From an uncultured Alphaproteobacteria bacterium (GTDB lineage Bacteria > Pseudomonadota > Alphaproteobacteria > Sneathiellales > Sneathiellaceae), in assembly GCA_913062525.1 (NCBI GenBank), contig CAJXWA010000015.1, positions 1-33,901 of the forward strand: a stretch of DNA of 33,901 nt, written 5' to 3'. A program made the translations under genes and the position numbers. Below are positions 7,106 to 14,993 of the stretch, one piece after another (the first letter of the stretch is position 1; the number at the start of each line of letters is the position of its first letter). The notes under the pieces are model-generated. The model had not been told where the DNA came from. It worked only from the letters and a program-made list of their open reading frames with translations, and did no database searches.

Positions 7106-8190
7106 TGTTTGATTTACCGCTCCCAACTTTGATGGGTCTTCTTGGATTGGGCTGCGGAATTGTTTTGGGATTAACAGCAAGAACCGCCCGCTTTTGCACC
7201 TTTGGCGCAATCGAGGATGCTCGTTTAGGCAATGACTGGCGCCGGCTTAGATCATGGGGGATCGCTATTGTTGTCGCCATTATTGGCGCGCAATCCCTTC
7301 AGTATTTCGGTGTGTTGGATTTAAATGCATCCGTCCATTTAAGACCCGAACTGACGTGGCTGTCGTTAATCCTTGGCGGTCTCGTTTTCGGGTTTGGCAT
7401 GGCGCAAGTGGGAACCTGCCCATTTGGTGCGTTAGTTCGCTTTGGCACAGGAGATCTTCGGGCGTTTGTAACCTTGTTGGTTATTGGTATTACCGGCTAT
7501 ATGACATTACGCGGTATCACAGCCTACTTCCGGTTTTTCATCCTCGATCAAGTGAATATTGACATGGTTGATCGCGGGGCTCAGTCACTTCCCGCGCTTA
7601 TGGGGATAACAGATGCAAACGGAACGTACGGTGCAGCCATTGCTGTTGCGGCTTTATTGCTTATTTGGGTGATCAAGGATGCTGAGTTTTGGAAATCAAA
7701 ACGGTATTTTGTTTCTGGGTGCATTATTGGTCTAACAATTACCTTTGGCTGGTTTGCAACGGGGTATCTTGGCCAAGACGAGTTTGATCCGCAAACCGTG
7801 GTGTCCATTGGATTTGTGGGGTCGCTCTCCAACGGTTTAGTGTATTTGATGACCTATTCTGGCGCGACCATCAATTTCTCTATCGCTACGGTTGGCGGTG
7901 TGATTATCGGATCCCTTATTGGGTCGCTGATCAAAAAAGAATTCAAAATCGAAGCTTTTGATGATTCAAGAGAAATGAGCAGATATTTAATTGGCGCAGC
8001 CATGATGGGTTTTGGCGGAATAACTGCCCTTGGATGCACATTGGGGCAAGGTATGACAGGCCTGTCTACACTGTCCATTGGCTCCATAATTGCCTGTGGA
8101 TCTATCGCAGTTGGGGCCGTATTTGGATTGCATTATCTGCTGGAAGACAATTGGAAAGAAACACTGCTGGCGATTTTCAACCGGCAATAA
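7102..8190 (+). CDS. soxT: SoxT, YeeE/YedE-family sulfur transporter
   Basis: A 362-residue polytopic membrane protein of the YeeE/YedE (TsuA) family. Members import thiosulfate or related sulfur compounds through a cysteine relay. The family's cysteine signatures are all present: TARFCTFGA (C32), VGTCPFGALVRFGTGDLRA (C106) and GGITALGCTLGQGMTGL near the C-terminus. I start at ATG 7102, which overlaps the soxR stop; a TTG at 7090 is formally possible. In related bacteria soxT lies beside soxR and soxS, and one role suggested there is delivering a sulfur signal to the cytoplasmic repressor. Import versus signalling cannot be told from sequence. Confidence 0.9.
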   Translation: MMFDLPLPTLMGLLGLGCGIVLGLTARTARFCTFGAIEDARLGNDWRRLRSWGIAIVVAIIGAQSLQYFGVLDLNASVHLRPELTWLSLILGGLVFGFGMAQVGTCPFGALVRFGTGDLRAFVTLLVIGITGYMTLRGITAYFRFFILDQVNIDMVDRGAQSLPALMGITDANGTYGAAIAVAALLLIWVIKDAEFWKSKRYFVSGCIIGLTITFGWFATGYLGQDEFDPQTVVSIGFVGSLSNGLVYLMTYSGATINFSIATVGGVIIGSLIGSLIKKEFKIEAFDDSREMSRYLIGAAMMGFGGITALGCTLGQGMTGLSTLSIGSIIACGSIAVGAVFGLHYLLEDNWKETLLAIFNRQ

Positions 8191-8204
8191 CAACTCTGTG
8201 TGTT

Positions 8205-8253
8205 GGGGCCGTTTATTTTCGCGGCAAGTGCCGTCTCCTAACAGTGCCCCTTT
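8205..8253. terminator. possible terminator between soxT and the flavoprotein gene
   Basis: An outer GGGGC...GCCCC pair encloses an inner perfect hairpin CGGCA-AG-TGCCG (8222-8233). It is followed by a short TTT on the plus strand. It lies exactly in the convergent gap between soxT and the leftward flavoprotein gene. The stem is interrupted and the T run short, so this is tentative. Confidence 0.35.
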
Positions 8254-10675
8254 AAGTCTTCATACGGGCTTGTTCTGGATCGAATAGTGGCTCCATAAAG
8301 AGTTTGGCGCCGCGTTTCTCTCCCAGAATTTCAATCTCAACCTCTGTGCCTTCAGCCGCTAAAGAAGCTGGGACAAACCCAAAAGCCACAGATTTTTGGG
8401 TATAATGTGCATATCCGCCTGAGGTTACAAAACCGACAACTTCTCCGCTATGCCAAATAGGCTCGTCCCCCCAAACATCGGCATCTTTTGCATCCACAAT
8501 GAAAGTACAAAGCACCCTGTCTGGCGTTCGCGCACGATCTTTAAGGGCTGCCTCTTTTCCAATAAATGCAGCATCCTTCTTATAAGAGACAAAACGGCTC
8601 ATTCCTGTCTCAACTGGCTCATAATCAGGTCTGAATTCGCGCCCCCAAGATCCGAAAGATTTTTCAAGCCGCAAACTCATCATTGCCCGCATGCCAAAGG
8701 GTTTAAGGCCGAGCTCACGTCCGGCATGGGTCAATGTATGGTATAGGGCGATTTGATCTTCTGAGGGCACAAATATTTCAAACCCTAAATCACCCGTGTA
8801 TGAGACACGCTGGATCAAAGCGCGGCAGGGTCCCACATCCATTTCGCGGACATCCAGAAATTTGAAAGCCTCGTGCGATACATCATCAAAAAAAGCGACG
8901 CGTGATAAAAGCTCGCGCGCCCTTGGTCCCGCGATTTGAAACCCCAGTCGTTGAGTGGATATATTTTCAATTGTGACGGATCCGTCTGTTGGTAAATGCG
9001 ATTTGAACCACCGCATGTGAACGCTTTGCATTTGAAAAGAAGCTGTTGCCATAAACTCAGTCTCGGACAAGCAAGAAACCGTAAAATCACCGATAAGTTT
9101 TCCTTTGGGACTTAGCATGGGGTTAAGCGCCAACCGGCCGGGTTTTGGAATACGCCCTGCCATAATATGATCGAGCCAATCTCTGGCACCTTTACCGGTT
9201 ATCCGGTATTTCCCAAAATTATGGACTTCGTTGATCCCAACAGAGTTTCGAACGGCGCGGCATTCGGCGCCAATGGCATCGAATGCATTGCTCCGGCGGA
9301 AACTCGGTATCTCCTCGAGAGGATCTTCTTCATTTGCAAAATAATTCACAGCTTCCATGCCATACGCCGCGCCAAAGACAGCCCGTTGATCTTTCCAAAG
9401 GCTGTAGGCGGGTGTGGTTTGTTGAGGGCGGCAAACGGGAAGCTCTTCGTTAGGGTAGGAGACAGAGAAGCGGCGTTGATAGTTTTCGCGAACCTTGGCG
9501 CGGGTATATCCTGGCGTGATCCAGTTTCCAAAACGGGCAACATCCATGGCATGCACATCACGGGACGGCTCGCCCTCGATCATCCATTCAGCCAACGTGA
9601 GGCCAACGCCGCCACCTTGCGAGAATCCAGCCATAACTGCGCAAGCTGACCAGAAATTGCGCAAACCCGGTACTGGGCCCACAAGCGGGTTTCCGTCGGG
9701 CGCAAAAGTGAAGGGGCCATTAATAATTGTTTTGATACCGGAACGTTCTAGAATAGGAAACCGGTTGAAGGCGAAAGACAAAGAGCTGCCGATACGATCA
9801 AGGTCATTGTTTAGAAGCTCATGACCAAAATCCCATGACGTACCTTTTTCTGCCCAAGGCGTGCAGTTTTGCTCGTAAAAACCAATGCAAATACCGCGCC
9901 CTTCTTGGCGAAGATAACTCTCCCCTTCTGGGTCCATCACATGGGGGAGTTCTCTGCCAAGGTTGTAGACGTCTTCAATATCTTCGGTAATCAGATATTG
10001 GTGTTCCATTGGGTGAAGGGGCATATAGACGCCGACCATTTCCCCAATTTCGCGGGCCCATAGGCCACCCGCATTGACCACATGTTCCGCTAAAATCGTC
10101 CCATTTTTAGTGACAACTTCCCATGATCCGTCTTTTTGTGGGTTTAGCTCCAGCACTGGATTATGCAAGCTGATTTCTGCACCTGCCATCTTGGCGGCTT
10201 TGGCATAGGCATGGGTCGTTCCAGATGGATCAAGGTGACCATCAAGCGGATCATATAGGCCGCCAATAACACCGTCTACATTGGTAATGGGGGAGAGTTT
10301 TTTGATTTCATCGGGCCCAATGATTTCTGTATCAAGCCCCATATAACGGTGCTTGGCGCGCTCAGCCTTGAGAAAATCCATGCGTTCAGGCGTTGTGGCA
10401 AGGGTCACGCCACCAACATGATGCAGACTACAAGATTGCCCGGTTATTTCCTCCAGTTCCCGGTAAAGCCGAATGGTGTAGCCTTGCAGCGCGGCCATAT
10501 TGGTATCCGCGTTCAAGGTATGAAAACCGCCAGCGGCATGCCATGTGGATCCCGATGTGAGATCAGATCGCTCAACGAGCATGACATCACTCCAGCCTAA
10601 CTTTGTCAGGTGATATAAAACGGAGCAGCCGACAACACCTCCGCCAATAACAACGACGCGCGTCTGTGTTTTCAT
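8252..10675 (-). CDS. dimethylglycine/sarcosine dehydrogenase-like flavoprotein with GcvT (folate) domain
   Basis: The 807-residue protein has two parts. Residues 1 to about 400 are an FAD-dependent DAO-type oxidoreductase with the dinucleotide motif VVVIGGGVVGCS. SGSTWHAAGG follows, whose H46 matches the histidine that binds FAD covalently in dimethylglycine dehydrogenase. Residues from about 430 on are a GcvT/aminomethyltransferase domain that in this family passes the oxidised methyl group to tetrahydrofolate. It should oxidatively N-demethylate a secondary or tertiary amine in the cytoplasm. GGGAG precedes the ATG. It is the last gene of the operon with an MttB-type methyltransferase, which fits stepwise removal of methyl groups. 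The exact substrate is unknown. Confidence 0.88.
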   Translation of the reverse strand: MKTQTRVVVIGGGVVGCSVLYHLTKLGWSDVMLVERSDLTSGSTWHAAGGFHTLNADTNMAALQGYTIRLYRELEEITGQSCSLHHVGGVTLATTPERMDFLKAERAKHRYMGLDTEIIGPDEIKKLSPITNVDGVIGGLYDPLDGHLDPSGTTHAYAKAAKMAGAEISLHNPVLELNPQKDGSWEVVTKNGTILAEHVVNAGGLWAREIGEMVGVYMPLHPMEHQYLITEDIEDVYNLGRELPHVMDPEGESYLRQEGRGICIGFYEQNCTPWAEKGTSWDFGHELLNNDLDRIGSSLSFAFNRFPILERSGIKTIINGPFTFAPDGNPLVGPVPGLRNFWSACAVMAGFSQGGGVGLTLAEWMIEGEPSRDVHAMDVARFGNWITPGYTRAKVRENYQRRFSVSYPNEELPVCRPQQTTPAYSLWKDQRAVFGAAYGMEAVNYFANEEDPLEEIPSFRRSNAFDAIGAECRAVRNSVGINEVHNFGKYRITGKGARDWLDHIMAGRIPKPGRLALNPMLSPKGKLIGDFTVSCLSETEFMATASFQMQSVHMRWFKSHLPTDGSVTIENISTQRLGFQIAGPRARELLSRVAFFDDVSHEAFKFLDVREMDVGPCRALIQRVSYTGDLGFEIFVPSEDQIALYHTLTHAGRELGLKPFGMRAMMSLRLEKSFGSWGREFRPDYEPVETGMSRFVSYKKDAAFIGKEAALKDRARTPDRVLCTFIVDAKDADVWGDEPIWHSGEVVGFVTSGGYAHYTQKSVAFGFVPASLAAEGTEVEIEILGEKRGAKLFMEPLFDPEQARMKT

Positions 10676-10714
10676 TTATCTGATCTCCCGAATTGATCGT
10701 ATGGGGTCTGGGTT

Positions 10715-12250
10715 TTAATCATCGTTTGCAATGCCGCCTTCTGCAATGCGTTTAGCAACGAAGTCGGAGATCGCCTCTTTTCGGCTCTCATCCATTTCAG
10801 GTTCCTGATACGCATCGAGGAGTTTTTTATACAGCCCGTTGGCGCGCTCAGTGGCGGTGTTTGAGCCCGCTTCTTCCCAGCTTTCAAAATTTCTCCAATC
10901 AGAAATCATGGGATCATAAAAGGCAGTCTCATATCGCTCCAGCGTGTGGGGAGTGCCAAAATAATGCCCGCCCGGCCCCACATCTTGGATTGCAGCGAGA
11001 CCCAGGTCGGCTTCTGTAATTTTTGGAGGCTGGAGGAATTTGGCCATCATTTGTAACATTTCAGCGTCGATAATGAGTTTCTCAAAAGAGGCACATAAAC
11101 CGCCTTCAAGCCACCCAGCCCCGTGCATGACCATGTTGGCTTGGCCCATCACCGCCGACCAAATGGACATCTGACTTTCGTATGTTGCTTGTGCATCAAC
11201 ACAGTTTGATGCATTGGCGTTGCTTGACCGGTAGGGGATATTTATGCGCCTTGCCAGCTGGGCCCCAATTAGGGCTGCTTGAGCGTTTTCTGGTGTTCCA
11301 AATGCTGGCGATCCCGATTTCATATCCACATTGGACGTGAACCCACCGTAAGCCAGAGGACATCCGGGTGCAAAGAGCTGCAACAATGTCATTCCCGCGA
11401 GTGCCTCTGCATGTTGCTGAGCAAGGGCGCCGGCAAGGGTTATGGGTGCCATGGCACCGGCCAATGTGAAGGGTGTGATAATGCACAGCTGCTTATGCCG
11501 GGCCATCTCAAACGCCCCCTCAATCATCACTCCATCCAGCCGCAACGGGGACGAGGTGTTGATGATGGTAAACAATCTGATTTTTTGATCAAACTCTGCC
11601 CAAGAGGTACATCCATGGGCGAGGCGGGTTATTTCAAGGGCATCAGAGATCCGTTCCTTTCCAAGGGAGTAAGCGTGATAGACCTTGTCAGTGAGGATCG
11701 CCATATCACTGATACAATTTAAATGGCGAGTTCGAGGCGGAAGATCAACGGGTTCAACAGGGTAGCCAGCGATAAAATGAATGATGTTGAGGGACTGACA
11801 TAATTTCACGAGATTTTTGAAATCACCGTGATTGCCAGGGCGCCGCCCTCCTTCAAGGTCACTGACATTGGGGGCGGAGGCGACAGAACCAAAACTAATT
11901 CTACCGGGCGATAAATCAAGATTATGCGCTGGATTACGTGCATGAAGGGTGAGAGTGTTTGGGGCAGATTTAAGCGCGGTTTCGATAATATCTCGGCCGA
12001 TACGAACCCGCTCACCCTCAACAAGCGCCCCAGATTTTTTAAAGACCTGCCGGGCACCCTCATGCAGGATATCAACACCGATGGTTTCCAGAATGTCAAA
12101 CGCGGCACCACAGATGGCGTCTATGTTTTCTTCTGATACGATGTCCACAGGTTTATAGGGGTTGTTGATCTGCGCCCATGGTAATTGATTTAGCGAGCCG
12201 CCTGTTCGGCGAGTTCTATTGCCTCGGCTTCGTCTCGTCCTTTGTGACAT
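10715..12250 (-). CDS. MttB-family (non-pyrrolysine) trimethylamine methyltransferase-like protein
   Basis: A 511-residue member of the MttB superfamily. The archaeal trimethylamine enzyme reads an in-frame amber codon as pyrrolysine. This gene has no internal amber codon, so it belongs to the widespread non-Pyl branch. Members of that branch demethylate quaternary amines such as glycine betaine, proline betaine or carnitine. The basic start MSQRTRRSRGNRTRR and the TIM-barrel-like body match bacterial homologues. I chose ATG 12250 because AGGGAGA lies about six bases upstream; a TTG at 12280 would overlap the previous stop. No cobalamin-binding corrinoid protein gene is in the cluster, so the methyl acceptor must be encoded elsewhere or differ. 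Confidence 0.87.
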   Translation of the reverse strand: MSQRTRRSRGNRTRRTGGSLNQLPWAQINNPYKPVDIVSEENIDAICGAAFDILETIGVDILHEGARQVFKKSGALVEGERVRIGRDIIETALKSAPNTLTLHARNPAHNLDLSPGRISFGSVASAPNVSDLEGGRRPGNHGDFKNLVKLCQSLNIIHFIAGYPVEPVDLPPRTRHLNCISDMAILTDKVYHAYSLGKERISDALEITRLAHGCTSWAEFDQKIRLFTIINTSSPLRLDGVMIEGAFEMARHKQLCIITPFTLAGAMAPITLAGALAQQHAEALAGMTLLQLFAPGCPLAYGGFTSNVDMKSGSPAFGTPENAQAALIGAQLARRINIPYRSSNANASNCVDAQATYESQMSIWSAVMGQANMVMHGAGWLEGGLCASFEKLIIDAEMLQMMAKFLQPPKITEADLGLAAIQDVGPGGHYFGTPHTLERYETAFYDPMISDWRNFESWEEAGSNTATERANGLYKKLLDAYQEPEMDESRKEAISDFVAKRIAEGGIANDD

Positions 12251-12276
12251 TCTGCATCTCCCTGTTAGGGTTTCCC

Positions 12277-13071
12277 TCAAATCATGGGGCCAAATTTTTC
12301 CTGTACTCGGCGTAGCCGTGTTTCAATGACGTGGTAGTCTTTTGGGCGTGTTTTTGATAAACCAGTTAACAAAAGCGCGTCACGTGTGGGCTCGTCAAGC
12401 GCCATCATTGCATCAATAACCGCCATGTGGAGTTTGTCAGTTTCAGCACTTGAGCGGCGGCAAGTGATGTATGGCAACCCCGGAGTGGGGGCCGTGGTTG
12501 CGATAACCCGCAGCCGCGCGGCACTTTTCTCGTGTCGCATGGCCAGTTTCCATGTAATCGCATCAATAGCGGCAAAATCCGCATTGCCCTCTGCTACGGC
12601 TTGAATTGACTGACGGTGCCCGCCTGATTTCATGTGGGATATGAAGTGCTCTTCCGCATTTTCTATATCTGAAAGTGTGTAAAGAAGGGCCGCATACCCA
12701 GATTGTGAATTGCTGTCATTAAACGCAAATTTTAGACCTTTTAGATCTTCTAACGTATTAACATCTGAATTTTGGTGAACGACGATAACGCTGAAATATG
12801 ACCCTGCGCCGCAGTTGATGTCATACGCAGGAGTGCCAATAAGGCACACTTCACCTTTCAGAAAACGGACAAAAGGTAGCCCGCAGGTTTGTGACATTAA
12901 CAATTTTTGATCTTGCCAAATATCCAGCCCTTGTCGAGCCCGTTCCAATTTATTGGGAGTGTCGAAGCCTCTTTGGTTAAAGCTGTCTTTTAAAAGGGAA
13001 TGGAAGGTATTCGTATGATTTTCAATTTCTGGCCAATCATACATGGGCAGTGAAACGTGTAAGCTACTCAT
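12277..13071 (-). CDS. PhnD-like substrate-binding protein without signal peptide
   Basis: A 264-residue type 2 periplasmic-binding fold of the PhnD-like family. Typical features are ADFAAIDAITW, LRVIATTAPTPGLPYIT and the hinge segment LEDLKGLKFAFNDSNSQSGY. Family members bind phosphonates, phosphite or other small anions for ABC import. Here the protein starts MSSLHVSLPMYDWPEIENH, with no Sec, Tat or lipoprotein signal, and no permease or ATPase gene is nearby. It therefore looks cytoplasmic, perhaps a ligand sensor, substrate chaperone or enzyme-like derivative. It lies 12 bases after the desaturase-like gene and 26 bases before the MttB-like start, clearly in one operon. Confidence 0.8.
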   Translation of the reverse strand: MSSLHVSLPMYDWPEIENHTNTFHSLLKDSFNQRGFDTPNKLERARQGLDIWQDQKLLMSQTCGLPFVRFLKGEVCLIGTPAYDINCGAGSYFSVIVVHQNSDVNTLEDLKGLKFAFNDSNSQSGYAALLYTLSDIENAEEHFISHMKSGGHRQSIQAVAEGNADFAAIDAITWKLAMRHEKSAARLRVIATTAPTPGLPYITCRRSSAETDKLHMAVIDAMMALDEPTRDALLLTGLSKTRPKDYHVIETRLRRVQEKFGPMI

Positions 13072-13083
13072 TGATGCGTGCCC

Positions 13084-13977
13084 TTACTTCTGGTTACTGG
13101 TAAGAGTGGGATAAGCAACGGGTTCTTTTGGAGAAAAGGCAAATCGTCTGAAAATTTCCCAATAGCTTTTAAAATAATATCCTTCGTTAAGCGCCAGAAG
13201 ACGCTCCCTATTTTCTCTGTAAATGTTTGGCAGTCGGTACCACGCAACCGCTGGATAGGCATGATGCAAGGCATGTAGGTTGTTGTTTAGGAAAAGGTAA
13301 CTGAAAACCCCGGTATCTTCGATGATAACACTCCGCGCCCTAAGGGATGCATGGGCTTGGTGCTCCAGAAAAGTGCGGACCATGAGAAGAGAGTATCCGA
13401 AATAGCAACAAATCAAATAGATCCAAATCTGCATATTCCCCAGCGTATCAATTGCTAATAGGATCAGTGCCACAGAGACCAAATGAGATATCCAAATGGC
13501 GCCGCTTTTAAAGTTCAAATTTTTAATCTCATAACAGGCGAAGTTCATAAGATTGATGGCCGGCCCAATGAGCATCCGTCCTGTAAGTGTATTATTTATC
13601 TGATAAATTTTTTGGGCCAAGGAAGATCGGTTTTCCCAAACCGCAGGATCTTGATAGCAGCTTTCAGGATCTTCATAAGGAACCGCAAGGCGAGAGTTTT
13701 GATGGTGCTTTATGTGGGCGTCTTTAAATCTCAAATAGGGCAGGAATACTCCCATGGGCGCAAAAACAAGCGCATCGTTTAAAGTCTGTGATTTAAAGGG
13801 ATGTCCGTGGATGCATTCATGTTGCAACGAGGAATGTAGGGTAATTAAAGGAACAATAACTATAAGTTGGATGAAAACGGGCAAGGCCATGGGGTTTATA
13901 ATCATCAAACCGAAAGCTGAATAACAAAACACCAAAAGAGCAATTGTTCGCCATTCTGGGTACTCACTGAAACGCAT
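13084..13977 (-). CDS. membrane fatty-acid-desaturase-fold di-iron enzyme
   Basis: A 297-residue membrane protein with the three histidine boxes of the desaturase/hydroxylase family: HECIHGH (about residue 53), HIKHH (about 89) and HALHH (about 237). These bind a di-iron centre facing the cytoplasm. Four or so hydrophobic segments separate them. Classical members desaturate acyl chains, while others hydroxylate alkanes, carotenoids or sphingolipids. Its place as first gene of an operon for methylated-amine demethylation suggests a different substrate, or modification of membrane lipid or an amine-bearing lipid. That is inference. GAGAGGG precedes the ATG. Confidence 0.85.
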   Translation of the reverse strand: MRFSEYPEWRTIALLVFCYSAFGLMIINPMALPVFIQLIVIVPLITLHSSLQHECIHGHPFKSQTLNDALVFAPMGVFLPYLRFKDAHIKHHQNSRLAVPYEDPESCYQDPAVWENRSSLAQKIYQINNTLTGRMLIGPAINLMNFACYEIKNLNFKSGAIWISHLVSVALILLAIDTLGNMQIWIYLICCYFGYSLLMVRTFLEHQAHASLRARSVIIEDTGVFSYLFLNNNLHALHHAYPAVAWYRLPNIYRENRERLLALNEGYYFKSYWEIFRRFAFSPKEPVAYPTLTSNQK

Positions 13978-14050
13978 TTTTTTCCCTCTCTAAGCTATAT
14001 ATGGTTAATATGTGGGAAAATAAATTTCGTAGACAACCATATAATTCAAA

Positions 14051-14084
14051 CATTATAATGAACATTCACGACTATACTTGTATA
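14051..14084. promoter_or_regulatory. palindromic operator candidates between desaturase-like gene and XRE regulator
   Basis: The divergent gap (13978-14108) contains CATTATAATG (14051-14060), a perfect 10-base palindrome. It also contains TATAC-TT-GTATA (14073-14084), a perfect five-base dyad. Both are suitable targets for a dimeric XRE-type regulator, which is encoded next door. The GTG start of that gene has GGAG at 14098-14101. Confidence 0.45.
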
Positions 14085-14108
14085 TGTTTACATAGATGGA
14101 GAATTGGT

Positions 14109-14984
14109 GTGAATCCACAACATATGCCAACCAATAGCGCCGATAAACGAGACATTGCCCATATTTTTAGAGACCGCATGAACGTGTTAATTGCGCAGCG
14201 CGGCTTTAATTTAAGCCAGTTCTCCAAATCAATCGGTGTTGACCGGTCCGCACTCAGTCAATTCTTAGCGCCCGACTCTACCCGTCTACCAAGAGCAGAG
14301 ACACTTTATGCCATTTCCAAATCTTGCGGGGTATCGCTGGACTGGTTACTGGGATTAGTCGCGACAGAGGGCGAGTCAGATGACAGTGCGCCCTTGGTGG
14401 AAACCTTGCGAATTTCGGGCGAAGCGGCAACTCAAAAAATCGTGGAATGGCACCGGGAAGCGCTGGGCTACAAAATTCGATATATTCCCAGCACCATTCC
14501 AGATTTATTGCGCATAGAAGAAGTGAGTGATTACGAGTTTAAAAACTACAATCTTGATATCCGTGAAGCGCAGGATCAACAAGCCCGAAGGCAACTGTCA
14601 GCCGTCCCTTATCCTGAAACTGATATTGAAGTCTGTATGCCCCTTCAAACCCTAGAGCATTTTGCTAAAGGAGAGGGGACATGGAAAGAGCTTTCCATTG
14701 ATATACGGCGCAAGCAGCTTGAACATATGTTGAAGCTGGTTAATGAATTTTACCCCACATTTAGGTTGTTTTTCTTTGACCAACACGCGGTCTATTCCGC
14801 CCCTTACACGCTTTTTGGGCCTCTGCGGGCAGTGGTCTACCTTGGAAACATGTATCTTGTTGTCCATTCGGTGGAGCATATCAAAGCCTTAACCCAGCAT
14901 TTTGACCGCCTTATTCGAATAGCAAAAGTGGGTCCCGACCGGGCAGAAGCGCAAATTCGCTCCTTTATAAAACAACTGAGTTAG
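14109..14984 (+). CDS. XRE-family regulator with C-terminal ligand-type domain
   Basis: A 291-residue regulator. The helix-turn-helix is at about residues 20-75 (FNLSQFSKSIGVDRSALSQFL, then ETLYAISKSCGVSLDWLLG). The remaining 200 residues form an unnamed domain with alternating helices and strands, loosely reminiscent of the C-terminal sensory domain of some actinobacterial XRE proteins. I chose the GTG at 14109 because GGAG lies seven bases upstream. The longer frame from 14001 would place coding sequence over the promoter palindromes and has no ribosome site. Divergent orientation makes it the likely regulator of the amine-demethylation operon. Confidence 0.8.
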   Translation: MNPQHMPTNSADKRDIAHIFRDRMNVLIAQRGFNLSQFSKSIGVDRSALSQFLAPDSTRLPRAETLYAISKSCGVSLDWLLGLVATEGESDDSAPLVETLRISGEAATQKIVEWHREALGYKIRYIPSTIPDLLRIEEVSDYEFKNYNLDIREAQDQQARRQLSAVPYPETDIEVCMPLQTLEHFAKGEGTWKELSIDIRRKQLEHMLKLVNEFYPTFRLFFFDQHAVYSAPYTLFGPLRAVVYLGNMYLVVHSVEHIKALTQHFDRLIRIAKVGPDRAEAQIRSFIKQLS

Positions 14985-14993
14985 GTGGATTAC

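Noticed and set aside
8252-10675. Reading the flavoprotein as a DMSP demethylase (DmdA)
   Set aside because: DmdA is a stand-alone GcvT-type protein. Here the GcvT domain is fused to an FAD oxidase domain with the covalent-FAD histidine, as in dimethylglycine/sarcosine dehydrogenases.
10715-12250. A pyrrolysine-containing trimethylamine methyltransferase
   Set aside because: The frame is uninterrupted, with no in-frame amber codon, and no pyl genes are in view.
14001-14108. The long N-terminal extension of the XRE regulator
   Set aside because: It has no ribosome site, is not protein-like and covers the promoter palindromes. The GTG at 14109 has a well-placed GGAG.
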